Source of the DNA: SBAX01 sp043806315
GTDB taxonomy: Bacteria > Planctomycetota > Phycisphaerae > UBA1845
Length of the DNA stretch: 33,727 nucleotides
Direction of reading: 5' to 3'
Assembly (NCBI GenBank): GCA_043806315.1
Contig: JAZDHF010000214.1
Coordinates: forward strand, 1-33,727
The first letter of the stretch is position 1; the number at the start of each line of letters is the position of its first letter. Position numbers and translations under genes: made by a program. The notes beneath the pieces are model-generated. The model was not told where the DNA came from, made no database searches, and saw only the letters and a program-made list of their open reading frames with translations. Below, in pieces: positions 1-7,411 of this stretch.

Positions 1-6
1 ACATAT

Positions 7-34
7 ATTATATCAGATACCACGCCCTTGTCAA
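7..34 (-). promoter_or_regulatory. Consensus sigma-70 type promoter pointing out of the window
   Basis: On the minus strand a perfect -35 TTGACA (29-34) is followed, after a 16-nt spacer, by a perfect -10 TATAAT (7-12). Transcription would run leftwards off the window, so the gene it serves is not visible. It is the closest match to the bacterial housekeeping consensus in the window. Confidence 0.6.
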
Positions 35-113
35 GCCCCAAAACGAATGCGAATCTGCTCCACCCTGCCACCGAGAACGTAACTGCCTGTCACGACATGG
101 GTTTATGGACGAG

Positions 114-152
114 AAAAAAACCTACTTGCGGAATCGCTGCGGCGGACCGCAA
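114..152 (-). terminator. Possible Rho-independent terminator after the nucleotidyltransferase gene
   Basis: Read on the minus strand, downstream of the stop at 240, the arms TTGCGG (147-152) and CCGCAA (126-131) form a 6-bp stem around a 15-nt loop. GTAGG and then seven T (114-120) follow. The five bases between stem and T-run are a little more than usual, so efficiency is uncertain. It would close the hutU-nucleotidyltransferase transcript before the outward promoter at 7-34. Confidence 0.45.
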
Positions 153-239
153 TTGAGGGATTAACTGGGTGTGGCTCGGGGTCTTCGCGGCGGGCGGCGG
201 TTCGGGACGGCTTTCCGAACAGGCTGCGCACCTCCGTCG

Positions 240-593
240 TCACACCGCAATCGCCTCCTCGCGGACGTTTTGCAGGAACACAGTGTCGCCGTGCAGCCAC
301 TCATCCTCGGACACGAACACGCGGCTGATGCTGACGCCGTACCGAAGCGAAAGCTCTCCGATAATCTCACTGGTGCGGTCTACTTCCGCGCCGTAGCTCT
401 CCACCCGGTCGAGAACGATCAGCACGTCCATGTCGGACTCCTCATCCGCCTCGCCGCGGGCGTAGGAACCGAAGACGAAAACTGCGATTAACCGCGCGCC
501 ATAGAGAGCAGCGAGTCCACGATTGATCTTTCTTGCAATGTCGTTGACTTGCCTTTGCACTGGGCTTCGCCGCTCGGATCCAGTAGAAGGCAT
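240..593 (-). CDS. MNT-type nucleotidyltransferase domain protein
   Basis: A 117-residue protein of the minimal nucleotidyltransferase (Pol beta-like, MntA) type. The hallmark glycine-serine helix and first two acidic residues are present as GSYARGEADEESDMDVLI around residues 46-63, and the C-terminus has the EW...FLQNVREE pattern common in MNT antitoxins. Such proteins usually pair with a HEPN toxin and modify it by AMPylation, but no HEPN gene lies next to it here: upstream is hutU and downstream only 239 bases remain. The ATG at 593 was chosen because it begins 8 bases after the hutU stop and all conserved sequence follows it. The 93 in-frame codons further upstream are a shadow of hutU. 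Role is inferred; it may be an orphan antitoxin or a stand-alone nucleotidyltransferase. Confidence 0.8.
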   Translation of the reverse strand: MPSTGSERRSPVQRQVNDIARKINRGLAALYGARLIAVFVFGSYARGEADEESDMDVLIVLDRVESYGAEVDRTSEIIGELSLRYGVSISRVFVSEDEWLHGDTVFLQNVREEAIAV

Positions 594-601
594 AATACTC
601 C

Positions 602-2287
602 TTATACTGGCTCTTTGCGCGGAATAGCGGCGCCCCGTTCCCGGGCGATTTCGTGGGCCTTTCCATACCCCGCATCCGCGTGCCGGAAGATGCCCGTGGC
701 GGGGTCGGCGGTGAGGACGCGTTGGAGGCGGGCGGCGGCCTGTTCGGTGCCGTCGGCGACGACGACTTGGCCGGCGTGGATGGAATAGCCGATGCCCACG
801 CCGCCGCCGTGGTGGACGGAAACCCAGGTCGCCCCGCAGGCGGTGTTGACCAATGCGTTGAGGATGGGCCAATCGGCGATGGCGTCCGAGCCGTCCTTCA
901 TCCCTTCCGTCTCGCGGTTGGGTGAGGCCACGCTGCCGCAGTCGAGGTGGTCGCGGCCGATGACGATCGGCGCGGAAATCTCACCCTTGGCGACCAAGTC
1001 ATTGAAGACGAGTCCCATCTTGGCCCGCTCGCCGTAGCCCAACCAGCAAATCCGCGCTGGCAGACCCTGGAAGGCGACGCGCTCGGCGGCAAGCCGAATC
1101 CACCGGCAAAGATGTTTATTCTGCGGGAAGGTTTCGAGGACGGCCCGGTCGGTGCGGGCGAGATCCTCGGGGTCACCGGAGAGGGCGGCCCAACGGAACG
1201 GGCCTTGACCCTCGCAGAAGAGGGGTCGAATGAAGAGCGGCACGAAGCCCTCGATCTCGAACGCGTTGTCGACGCCGACGAGCTTGGCCTGTTCGCGGAT
1301 ATTATTGCCGTAGTCGAAAGTGACGGCCCCTCGTTTTTGCAGCTCAAGCATGGCCCGGACGTGCTCGGCCATCGCACGCATCGACTCACGGATGTAGCGG
1401 TTCGGATCGGTCTGGCGCAGGTTGACCGCCTCGGAGAAGCTCATGCCGTTCGGAACGTACCCGTTCAATGCGTCATGCGCGGACGTCTGGTCGGTCAGGA
1501 GATCGGGAATGACGCCGCGACGAATCAGTTCGGGAAGGACATCGGCGCAGTTGCCCAACAGGCCAACCGATAGCGGTCGGTTCGCCTTCCGCGCGTCCAG
1601 GGTCCAACGGAGCGCTTCGTCGAGGTCGGCCGTCCACCGGTCGAGGTACTTCGTACGCAGGCGTCGCTCGATGCGCGCCTTATCCACTTCGACGCACAGA
1701 CAGACGCCTTCGTTCATCGTCGCGGCGAGCGGTTGGGCGCCTCCCATTCCGCCCAGTCCGCCGGTTACGACCAGTCGTCCGCGCAGCGAGCCCCCGAAAT
1801 GCTTCCTCGCGGCCGCGCCGAAGGTCTCGTACGTTCCTTGCAGAATCCCCTGCGTTCCGATGTAAATCCAACTGCCCGCGGTCATCTGGCCGAACATGGT
1901 GAGACCCATCGCCTCGAGCTTGCGGAACTCCTCCCACGTCGCCCAGTGGGGCACGAGCATGGCGTTGGAAATGAGCACTCGCGGGGCGTCGGGGTGGGTT
2001 CTGACGATGCCGACGGCGCGGCCCGATTGAACCAGGAGCGTCTCGTCGCTTTCGAGTTCCTTCAGCGCCGCAACGATACGATCGAAATCGGTCCAGCTTC
2101 GGGCGGCCTTGCCCGATCCGCCGTAGACGATCAGTTCGTCGGGCTTTTCCGCGACCTCCGGGTCGAGGTTGTTCATCAGCATGCGCATGGCGGCTTCGGT
2201 CTGCCAACTCTTGCAGACGAGGCTCGTCCCGCGCAGGGCGCGAACGGTACGGATCGGCGCGTCAGTGTTTCGCGTAGCAGTGGTCAT
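602..2287 (-). CDS. hutU: Urocanate hydratase
   Basis: Urocanate hydratase converts urocanate to imidazolone propionate, the second step of histidine degradation, using a tightly bound NAD+ in the cytosol. The 561-residue length matches the family (about 555). The dinucleotide-binding segment VTGGLGGMGGAQPLAAT lies in the first third. The C-terminal half carries DHLDCGSVASPNRET, with the cysteine at the position of the known active-site Cys, and HHGGGVGIGYS. The ATG at 2287 is preceded by GGAGGT at a 5-nt spacing and an extended -10 promoter. No hutH, hutI, hutG or hutC is near, so the rest of the pathway must lie elsewhere. The next gene, a nucleotidyltransferase, begins 8 bases after the stop and is probably cotranscribed. 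Confidence 0.97.
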   Translation of the reverse strand: MTTATRNTDAPIRTVRALRGTSLVCKSWQTEAAMRMLMNNLDPEVAEKPDELIVYGGSGKAARSWTDFDRIVAALKELESDETLLVQSGRAVGIVRTHPDAPRVLISNAMLVPHWATWEEFRKLEAMGLTMFGQMTAGSWIYIGTQGILQGTYETFGAAARKHFGGSLRGRLVVTGGLGGMGGAQPLAATMNEGVCLCVEVDKARIERRLRTKYLDRWTADLDEALRWTLDARKANRPLSVGLLGNCADVLPELIRRGVIPDLLTDQTSAHDALNGYVPNGMSFSEAVNLRQTDPNRYIRESMRAMAEHVRAMLELQKRGAVTFDYGNNIREQAKLVGVDNAFEIEGFVPLFIRPLFCEGQGPFRWAALSGDPEDLARTDRAVLETFPQNKHLCRWIRLAAERVAFQGLPARICWLGYGERAKMGLVFNDLVAKGEISAPIVIGRDHLDCGSVASPNRETEGMKDGSDAIADWPILNALVNTACGATWVSVHHGGGVGIGYSIHAGQVVVADGTEQAAARLQRVLTADPATGIFRHADAGYGKAHEIARERGAAIPRKEPV

Positions 2288-2292
2288 AGCGA

Positions 2293-2314
2293 ACCTCCGA
2301 CGGTGATTATAGCA
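2293..2314 (-). promoter_or_regulatory. Extended -10 promoter and ribosome binding site of hutU
   Basis: On the minus strand TGC-TATAAT (2306-2314) is a perfect extended -10 element. No good -35 is seen 16-18 bases upstream, as is typical of extended -10 promoters. GGAGGT (2293-2298) follows and sits 5 bases before the hutU ATG. The transcript start would be near 2299, so the leader would be little more than the ribosome binding site. Confidence 0.5.
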
Positions 2315-2372
2315 GGTCCGCTCACGTCTACCATCCGCTCGCTTCCGCTCGCGGCTAAAATGGTCCGCTCAC
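2315..2372. repeat. Short direct repeat between hutU and the first CrtI-like gene
   Basis: The 11-mer GGTCCGCTCAC occurs at 2315-2325 and again at 2362-2372. Each copy is followed by similar TACC...GCTCGCGGCT / TACC...CCCGCGGCT sequence, giving an imperfect tandem of about 47 bases. It lies between divergent start sites and could be a regulatory duplication or an intergenic repeat; nothing in the sequence decides. Confidence 0.4.
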
Positions 2373-2394
2373 TACCGCCCGCGGCTCGGAGCGT

Positions 2395-2408
2395 TACACT
2401 CATTTGCG
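2395..2408 (+). promoter_or_regulatory. Possible -10 for a nearly leaderless transcript
   Basis: TACACT (2395-2400) ends 8 bases before the ATG at 2409, and no Shine-Dalgarno sequence is present in between. If used, transcription would begin within a few bases of the start codon. No convincing -35 is visible, so support is weak. The same arrangement recurs at 23809-23822. Confidence 0.3.
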
Positions 2409-3812
2409 ATGCATTATGACGTTGTCATCATTGGCGCGGGGATGTCGGGGCTGGCGGCGGGGATTCGGCTGGCCTACTTCGACAAGCGGGTTTGCATCGT
2501 CGAGAAGCACTACGCCTTCGGCGGGCTCAACTCCTACTATCGGCTCGGCGGCCGCGACTTCGATGTGGGGTTGCACGCCGTCACCAACTTCGCCTCGCCC
2601 GAGCATCGCAACGCGCCGCTGAACCGCCTCTTTCGACAGTTGCGGTTATCGCGAGACGATTTTGACCTGTGCCCGCAGAGGTATTCAGAAGTGCGTTTTC
2701 CGGGACGGCGGCTGAGGTTCACCAACGATGTGAAGGTACTGGTCGACGAAGTGACGCGGGAGTTTCCACCCGACGCGGATAACTTTCGCCGCCTGCTGTC
2801 CGAAGTCGAGCGATATGACGGCGCGCGGTTGGACGCGCCCTATCGGCCCACGCGTTCCGTGCTAGGGGAGTTCCTCCGCGAGCCGACGCTGATCGAGATG
2901 CTGCTGTGTCCGATCATGCTCTACGGGAGCGCGGAGGAGCACGACATGGACTTCACGCAGTTCGTGACCTTGTTCAAGAGCTTGTTTTGCGAAGGATTCG
3001 CCCGGCCTCGCGGGGGCGTGCGGACGATCATTTCGGCCCTGGTCAAGAAGTACCGGTCGTGCGGCGGGAAACTCCGAATGAGCTGCGGCGTGCGGCGGCT
3101 GGAAATTGAGAACGGTCGCGTGGTCAGCGTTACACTGGAATCGGGGGAGACCCTGACCGCTGATGTGGTGTTCTCGTCGGCGGGTTACGTGGAGACGATG
3201 AGGCTCTGCCCCGACGGCGTCGCGCCGCCGAAAGCGGAGGAGGGTCGAATCTCCTTCGTCGAGACGGTGAGCATCCTGGACGCAGCACCGGCGAGCCTTG
3301 GGCACGACGCGACGATCGTCTTCTTCAACGACGCGGAGACGTTCACCTACGCCGTGCCGCGCCAGCCGGTGGACCTGTCGAGTGGGATCCTCTGCTGCCC
3401 GAACAACTACGAGCGACACGAGGACATGGTGGAGGGCGTCGTTCGGCTGACGTGGCTGGCGAATTATGAACGCTGGGCAAGTCTTGATGAGACCGCGTAC
3501 GTGGCGAGCAAGCGGGCATACCAGGAAAGCATGGTCGAGCGGGTGAGGGAGTTCCTTCCCGCGTTCTCGGATCATGTCGTGTTCACGGACATCTTCACGC
3601 CGCGGACGATTCGGCAGTATACTGGTCACCTCAACGGCGCGGTCTACGGTTCGCCGCGAAAGCGGCGGGACGGACGCACGCCCTACGAGAATCTGTATAT
3701 CTGCGGGACGGATCAGGGATACCTGGGTATCATCGGGGCGATGCTCAGCGGGATCACGATGGCGAATTTGCACGTACTGGCAAAGGAAGGAACAGGCGAA
3801 AAGAGAAGTTAG
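2409..3812 (+). CDS. CrtI/CrtISO-like FAD-dependent oxidoreductase (first of pair)
   Basis: A 467-residue member of the phytoene desaturase/carotenoid isomerase/retinol saturase superfamily. It opens with the FAD-binding Rossmann motif DVVIIGAGMSGLAAG (residues 4-18), then the ribose-binding glutamate in IVEKHYAFGGLNSY. It ends with the C-terminal FAD-contact region NLYICGTDQGYLGIIGAMLSG. These enzymes oxidise, reduce or isomerise C=C bonds in polyenes and long acyl or isoprenoid chains; the substrate here cannot be read from sequence. A second, different family member starts 88 bases downstream, and fatty-acid type enzymes follow, which points to a modified lipid or polyene rather than simple carotenogenesis. 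No phytoene synthase is present. ATG at 2409 lies directly before the Rossmann strand, so the start is firm. Confidence 0.88.
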   Translation: MHYDVVIIGAGMSGLAAGIRLAYFDKRVCIVEKHYAFGGLNSYYRLGGRDFDVGLHAVTNFASPEHRNAPLNRLFRQLRLSRDDFDLCPQRYSEVRFPGRRLRFTNDVKVLVDEVTREFPPDADNFRRLLSEVERYDGARLDAPYRPTRSVLGEFLREPTLIEMLLCPIMLYGSAEEHDMDFTQFVTLFKSLFCEGFARPRGGVRTIISALVKKYRSCGGKLRMSCGVRRLEIENGRVVSVTLESGETLTADVVFSSAGYVETMRLCPDGVAPPKAEEGRISFVETVSILDAAPASLGHDATIVFFNDAETFTYAVPRQPVDLSSGILCCPNNYERHEDMVEGVVRLTWLANYERWASLDETAYVASKRAYQESMVERVREFLPAFSDHVVFTDIFTPRTIRQYTGHLNGAVYGSPRKRRDGRTPYENLYICGTDQGYLGIIGAMLSGITMANLHVLAKEGTGEKRS

Positions 3813-3890
3813 AAGTGAAAAGTTAGAAGCGTGTGGGCTGTACAGCGTATGCCGGCGGACGTTTCTCACTTCTCTCTTCTCACTTCAGTC
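3801..3890. repeat. Imperfect inverted repeat of purine-rich AGAAGTTAGAAG units
   Basis: The left arm (about 3803-3829) is built from repeated AGAAGT(T/G)A-type units, and the right arm (about 3863-3886) has the complementary TCTCACTTCT units. AGAAGTTAGAAG pairs with CTTCTCACTTCT at 11 of 12 positions. The arms flank about 33 unrelated bases, and the element fills the spacer between the two CrtI-like genes, overlapping the end of the first. It resembles dispersed intergenic hairpin repeats whose translations give EVRSEKLE and LTSLFSL type peptides. It could affect mRNA stability or expression ratio within the operon. Confidence 0.6.
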
Positions 3891-3900
3891 TTCCGTATCT

Positions 3901-5352
3901 ATGGCTCGTGATCGGTTAAGAGACGCCCGGCCTTACTACGACGTGATCGTCATCGGTTCCGGTCTGGCCGGTCTGACCGCGGCGAATTACTTGGGCAAGT
4001 GCGGCCGATCGGTGCTGTTGCTGGAGCAACACTACAACTTCGGCGGCATGGCCACCTGGTTTCGGCGCAAGGGCGGGCACATCTTCGACATTTCCCTACA
4101 CGGGTTTCCCATCGGGATGATGAAGAGCTGCCGCAAGTATTGGACGCGGGAGATCGCCGACTCCATCGTGCAACTCAAAGGCATCCGCTTCGACAACCCA
4201 CAGTTTCAGTTGGAGACCACCTTCGACCGCGTCGATTTCACGCGCATCCTCGTGGAGCGGTTCGGGGTCGCGCGAGAAACGGTGGAGAAGTTCTTCGACG
4301 CGGCCCGGGCGATGGACTTCTACGACGACCAGTCCCTGACCACTCGGGAGCTGTTTGAACGGTTTTTCCCCGGCCGGTCGGACGTGGTGCGGCTGCTGAT
4401 GGAGCCGATCGCCTATGCCAACGGATCGACGTTGGACGACCCGGCGATTACCTACGGGATCGTCTTCTCGAACTTCATGAACAAGGGCGTGTACATCTTC
4501 CAGGGCGGGACGGATCGGCTGATTCGGCTGATGCGCCGCGAGTTGAAGAACAACGGGGTCGACCTGCGGCACAGCGTGCAGGTGGATCGGATCGTCGTGG
4601 AGGACGGTCGTGTCACCGGGGCGATCGCCAACGGGACGCTCATTCGGTGCGGCGGTGTGGTTTCCAACGCGAATCTCAAGACGACCATCGAGAAGTTGGT
4701 CGGGTTGGATCAGTTCGAGGAAGGGTTCGCCGCGGAAGCGAAGGTCGTCCGGCTCAACAACAGCAGTTGCCAGGTCTACATGGGGCTGCGTCGCGGGGAG
4801 AAGATCGACTACATCGGCGATTTGTTGTTCACCTCCGTCGATCCGGAGTTCGATTCAGTGCGGTTGTGCGCGAAAGACATCACCAGCCGCACGTTCTCCA
4901 TGTATTACCCCGACATCCGGCCTGGATCGGATCGATATGCGATCGTGTCCTCCACCAACGCGAATTGGGGGGACTGGGCGCACCTGTCGGAGGAGGAGTA
5001 CCAGGGCGCGAAGCGAAGGCTGATTGAGACGACCCTGGACGCATTGCAAAAGTATGTTCCCGACGTTCGCAGCAAACTCGACCACGTCGAGGCCTCGACG
5101 CCCAAGACGTTCCAACATTACACCCGGCACGCAATGGGGGCGACGTTCGGGACGAAGTTCGAGGGGTTGAAGGTCAGCATGGACTTGCCCAAGCAGATCG
5201 GCGGGCTGTTCCACGCCGGGTCGGTGGGGATCATCATGTCGGGCTGGCTGGGGGCGATCAACTACGGGGTGATCGTGGCGAACGAGGTGGAAGGCTTCTT
5301 GACGACTTCGACGGCCCGGCAATCCGTAACCGAACCGTATGCGGTCGTCTAA
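3901..5352 (+). CDS. CrtI/CrtISO-like FAD-dependent oxidoreductase (second of pair)
   Basis: A 483-residue flavoprotein of the same superfamily as the preceding gene but clearly diverged. The Rossmann motif is DVIVIGSGLAGLTAANYLG (residues 14-32), followed by LLLEQHYNFGGMATWFRRKG. The C-terminal FAD motif is GLFHAGSVGIIMSGWLGAINYG. Its fold and cofactor are well supported; the substrate is unknown. The family includes carotenoid isomerases, desaturases and retinol saturases that act on hydrophobic polyenes at the membrane. The frame is open far upstream through the intergenic repeat, but ATG at 3901 immediately precedes the conserved part and excludes the repeat-derived residues, so it is preferred. 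A perfect 9-bp hairpin overlaps the stop codon, suggesting transcription or message processing ends here before the toxin-antitoxin cassette. Confidence 0.88.
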   Translation: MARDRLRDARPYYDVIVIGSGLAGLTAANYLGKCGRSVLLLEQHYNFGGMATWFRRKGGHIFDISLHGFPIGMMKSCRKYWTREIADSIVQLKGIRFDNPQFQLETTFDRVDFTRILVERFGVARETVEKFFDAARAMDFYDDQSLTTRELFERFFPGRSDVVRLLMEPIAYANGSTLDDPAITYGIVFSNFMNKGVYIFQGGTDRLIRLMRRELKNNGVDLRHSVQVDRIVVEDGRVTGAIANGTLIRCGGVVSNANLKTTIEKLVGLDQFEEGFAAEAKVVRLNNSSCQVYMGLRRGEKIDYIGDLLFTSVDPEFDSVRLCAKDITSRTFSMYYPDIRPGSDRYAIVSSTNANWGDWAHLSEEEYQGAKRRLIETTLDALQKYVPDVRSKLDHVEASTPKTFQHYTRHAMGATFGTKFEGLKVSMDLPKQIGGLFHAGSVGIIMSGWLGAINYGVIVANEVEGFLTTSTARQSVTEPYAVV

Positions 5353-5388
5353 GCGGTCGTACCGAACAGGGGCAACGATCGACCGCTT
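5351..5388 (+). terminator. Perfect 9-bp hairpin at the end of the CrtI-like operon
   Basis: AAGCGGTCG (5351-5359) and CGACCGCTT (5380-5388) are perfect inverted copies around a 20-nt loop, starting within the TAA stop codon. There is no T-run right after, so a strictly intrinsic terminator is not shown. A related AAGCGG...CCGCTTGG hairpin follows the PPTase gene at 7999-8026. Confidence 0.45.
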
Positions 5389-5395
5389 GGCCGGG

Positions 5396-5436
5396 TCGAC
5401 AAAACCGCCTTTTTTTGCTATCCTGTTAGTAGCAAA
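5396..5436 (+). promoter_or_regulatory. Promoter with palindromic operator for the VapBC-like pair
   Basis: TCGACA (5396-5401) and TATCCT (5419-5424), separated by 17 bases, form a good sigma-70 type promoter. A dyad TTTGCTA-N9-TAGCAAA (5414-5420 / 5430-5436) overlaps the -10 box. This placement is what is expected of an autorepressor operator in a toxin-antitoxin operon, where the antitoxin or its complex with the toxin blocks RNA polymerase. The region also forms an RNA hairpin, so a terminator role cannot be excluded. Confidence 0.5.
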
Positions 5437-5474
5437 GGCGGGTTGAGAACGGAAGCGGCTTGGGAGTGCCTCCA

Positions 5475-5684
5475 ATGAGTTACCTGGGAATCGTTCGCAA
5501 CGGGAAGGTCGAGTTGCCGCCGGGAACTCAGCTCCCGGAGGGTGCCACGGTTCGGGTGGATGTTCCGGACGAATCCGATCCACTGGATCGTCTGGAGGAG
5601 TTCGCAGTTGACGGAGGGCCGCCTGATTGGGCGTCACGTCACGACTGGTATATCTACGGGATCCCGACTTCGGACGACGACTAG
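5475..5684 (+). CDS. AF2212/DUF104-like antitoxin
   Basis: A 69-residue acidic protein. Its N-terminus, MSYLGIVRNGKVELPPGTQL followed by PEGATVRVDV, is the short beta-rich pattern typical of the AF2212-like (DUF104) antitoxins that pair with PIN-domain toxins. The acidic C-terminal tail (…DDD) would wrap around the toxin. The ATG at 5475 has GGAG 8 bases upstream; an in-frame TTG at 5460 is less likely because the conserved part begins at 5475. The stop is two bases before the toxin ATG, so the two are translated together. Likely an autorepressor acting on the dyad at 5414-5436. Confidence 0.75.
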   Translation: MSYLGIVRNGKVELPPGTQLPEGATVRVDVPDESDPLDRLEEFAVDGGPPDWASRHDWYIYGIPTSDDD

Positions 5685-5686
5685 CG

Positions 5687-6103
5687 ATGCCCGCAAACGA
5701 AGTCTTCGTGGACACAACGGCCTTCATGGCGCTCACAAACCGCGCTGACAATCTCCATCTTGGAGCGATGGCGTTACATCGGGAGTTCGCGGGCGCGAAC
5801 ACCCCACTGGTGACCAGTGACTGGGTATTAGCCGAGTTTCTTTCCGCGGCCTCGCGCCCGCCGTTCCGCTCAAACGCTATACGCATCGTAGCGACGTTGA
5901 AATCGTTGCCGCGGATGACGTCCGTCGAAGCAACGCACCGAGACTGGGATCGAGCCTTCGAGTTCTTCGAGCGGCATTCGGACAAGGCATGGTCCTTCGT
6001 CGATTGTTCATCGATGTTGATTTGCCAGGACCGTGGCATACGCCGCGTGTTCACCTACGACCACCATTTTCGGCAGTTCGGTCTGGAAGTCTTACTTCGG
6101 TGA
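5687..6103 (+). CDS. PIN-domain ribonuclease toxin (VapC-like)
   Basis: A 138-residue PIN domain. The four expected acidic active-site residues are visible: D9 in VFVDTTAF, E50 in LAEFL, D106 in SFVDCSS and D125 in TYDHHF. PIN toxins are Mg2+-dependent RNases that cut tRNA, rRNA or mRNA once the antitoxin is degraded. Start ATG 5687 follows the antitoxin stop by two bases, and the domain starts immediately. The pair interrupts what otherwise looks like one biosynthetic block (CrtI-like genes before it, Fab genes after it), as expected of a mobile stabilising cassette. Confidence 0.88.
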   Translation: MPANEVFVDTTAFMALTNRADNLHLGAMALHREFAGANTPLVTSDWVLAEFLSAASRPPFRSNAIRIVATLKSLPRMTSVEATHRDWDRAFEFFERHSDKAWSFVDCSSMLICQDRGIRRVFTYDHHFRQFGLEVLLR

Positions 6104-6143
6104 TAGAAGGCGAAGGCGAGGTCTCGAACCTAAGTTGCCACAG

Positions 6144-6593
6144 ATGCCCAGTTCGCAAACGCTTCTTGAAGTCCTTCCCCATCGCCCGCCGTTTTTGTTT
6201 GTCGATGAAGTCCTCGAGATCGAGGCGAGACGGATCGTCACCAAGACGTACGTCGATCCGGCGGCGGACTTTTTTCGGGGGCATTATCCGGGCCGGCCGG
6301 TGATGCCCGGCGTACTTCTTTGTGAGTGCTGCTTTCAGGCCGGGGCGTTGCTGATCGTGCACCATAAAGGTGGGTGGAACTGGTCCGACGGGATGCCCGT
6401 CCTGGCCCGGATCAACGACGCCCGGTTCAAGCACATGGTGCTACCCGGACAGACGATCTTCGCGGAGGTGACGCTCGATGACGAACTGGACCGGGCGTAC
6501 GTGATGAGCGGGCAGGTCACCGTGGAGGACAAGGTCGCGGTGCGAGTGTCCTTTTCGTGCATGTTGGCGGGCGGCAAGGAAGAGACCGGGTGA
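6144..6593 (+). CDS. FabZ-like 3-hydroxyacyl-ACP dehydratase
   Basis: A 149-residue hot-dog fold dehydratase that removes water from 3-hydroxyacyl thioesters. The FabZ signatures are clear: LPHRPPFLFVDEV (residues 11-23) and GHYPGRPVMPGVLLCE (46-61), giving catalytic H47 and E61. The usual E-A-x-A-Q helix is ECCFQ here, an uncommon variant that may reflect a special substrate. ATG 6144 is chosen because the conserved region starts right after it; in-frame sequence upstream overlaps the PIN gene. The stop overlaps the GTG of the enoyl reductase by 4 bp, so the two act in one operon. It is probably a specialised paralogue rather than the housekeeping FabZ, given the CrtI-like and PPTase neighbours. 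Confidence 0.88.
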   Translation: MPSSQTLLEVLPHRPPFLFVDEVLEIEARRIVTKTYVDPAADFFRGHYPGRPVMPGVLLCECCFQAGALLIVHHKGGWNWSDGMPVLARINDARFKHMVLPGQTIFAEVTLDDELDRAYVMSGQVTVEDKVAVRVSFSCMLAGGKEETG

Positions 6594-7411
6594 GCTTCCT
6601 GGGACTGGACGACAAAGTCTTCGTCGTTTTTGGGATCGCCAACAAGCGGAGCGTCGCGTACCGAATCGCCCAAGGGCTGCTGGACGAGGGTGCGAGGGTG
6701 GTTTGCAGCGTCCGGTCCGAGGCGCGGCGGGAGGCGGGGGAAAAGCTGCTGCCCGAGTGCGATATTCACGTTTGCGATGTCGAGGACGACGATGCCATTC
6801 GGGCGCTCGCGGAGGCGGTGCGGGAGAAGCACGCGGTGATTCACGGACTCGTGCACTCCATCGCCTCGGCGAGCTACGAGTCATTTTCGGGAAAGTTCCA
6901 CGAGGTGTCGCGGAAGGATTTCGTGCAATGCGTCTCAGTGAGTTGCTTTTCGCTCATCGCCATCGCAAACGCCTTCAAGGAGATGCTTGATCGACGTGCG
7001 AGCGTGGTGACGATTTCGATCTCCGCGACGCGGATGGCCGTGGAGAGCTATGGCTACATGGCCCCGGCGAAGGCGGCGCTGGACTCATCGTTGGCGTTCC
7101 TGGCGAAATCGTTCAGCCGATTCTCTGAAGTTCGCTTCAATGCAGTTTGCGCGGGGCTGCTCAAAACCAGTGCGTCGGCGGGCATTCCGGGGTATGCGGA
7201 TCATTACTTATTCGCCGAGCAGGCGACGCTGCGCAAACGGGGACTGACCACTGAGGAAGTCGCCGATGCGGCCTTATTCCTCCTGAGCGCGCGATCGAGC
7301 GGAATCAACGCCCAGGGGATCGTCGTGGACGCGGGCATGGGGAGCAATTACTTCGACGCGGACATCGTGCGGCACGCCCTTCGCGGCATCTGGCCTACCG
7401 GGACGCCATGA
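6590..7411 (+). CDS. FabI-like enoyl-ACP reductase
   Basis: A 273-residue short-chain dehydrogenase of the enoyl-[ACP] reductase type, which reduces trans-2-enoyl thioesters with NAD(P)H. The N-terminal FVVFGIANKRSVAYRIA (residues 11-27) is the FabI nucleotide-binding signature. The active site has FabI spacing, Y154-x6-K161 (YGYMAPAK), not the YxxxK of classical SDRs. The GTG start at 6590 overlaps the fabZ stop, with an AAGGAAGA ribosome site 9 bases before; the in-frame start further upstream lies inside fabZ. Its own stop overlaps the PPTase ATG. It probably serves the same dedicated acyl chain as the preceding dehydratase; a general role in fatty-acid synthesis remains possible. Confidence 0.88.
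   Translation: MSFLGLDDKVFVVFGIANKRSVAYRIAQGLLDEGARVVCSVRSEARREAGEKLLPECDIHVCDVEDDDAIRALAEAVREKHAVIHGLVHSIASASYESFSGKFHEVSRKDFVQCVSVSCFSLIAIANAFKEMLDRRASVVTISISATRMAVESYGYMAPAKAALDSSLAFLAKSFSRFSEVRFNAVCAGLLKTSASAGIPGYADHYLFAEQATLRKRGLTTEEVADAALFLLSARSSGINAQGIVVDAGMGSNYFDADIVRHALRGIWPTGTP

Noticed and set aside
2862..3869. 335-codon minus-strand frame over the first CrtI-like gene
   Set aside because: Arg/His-rich composition with no domain; the plus-strand flavoprotein explains the DNA.
4855..6054. 399-codon minus-strand frame across the second CrtI-like gene and the toxin-antitoxin pair
   Set aside because: It runs through three well-supported plus-strand genes and has no recognisable motif.
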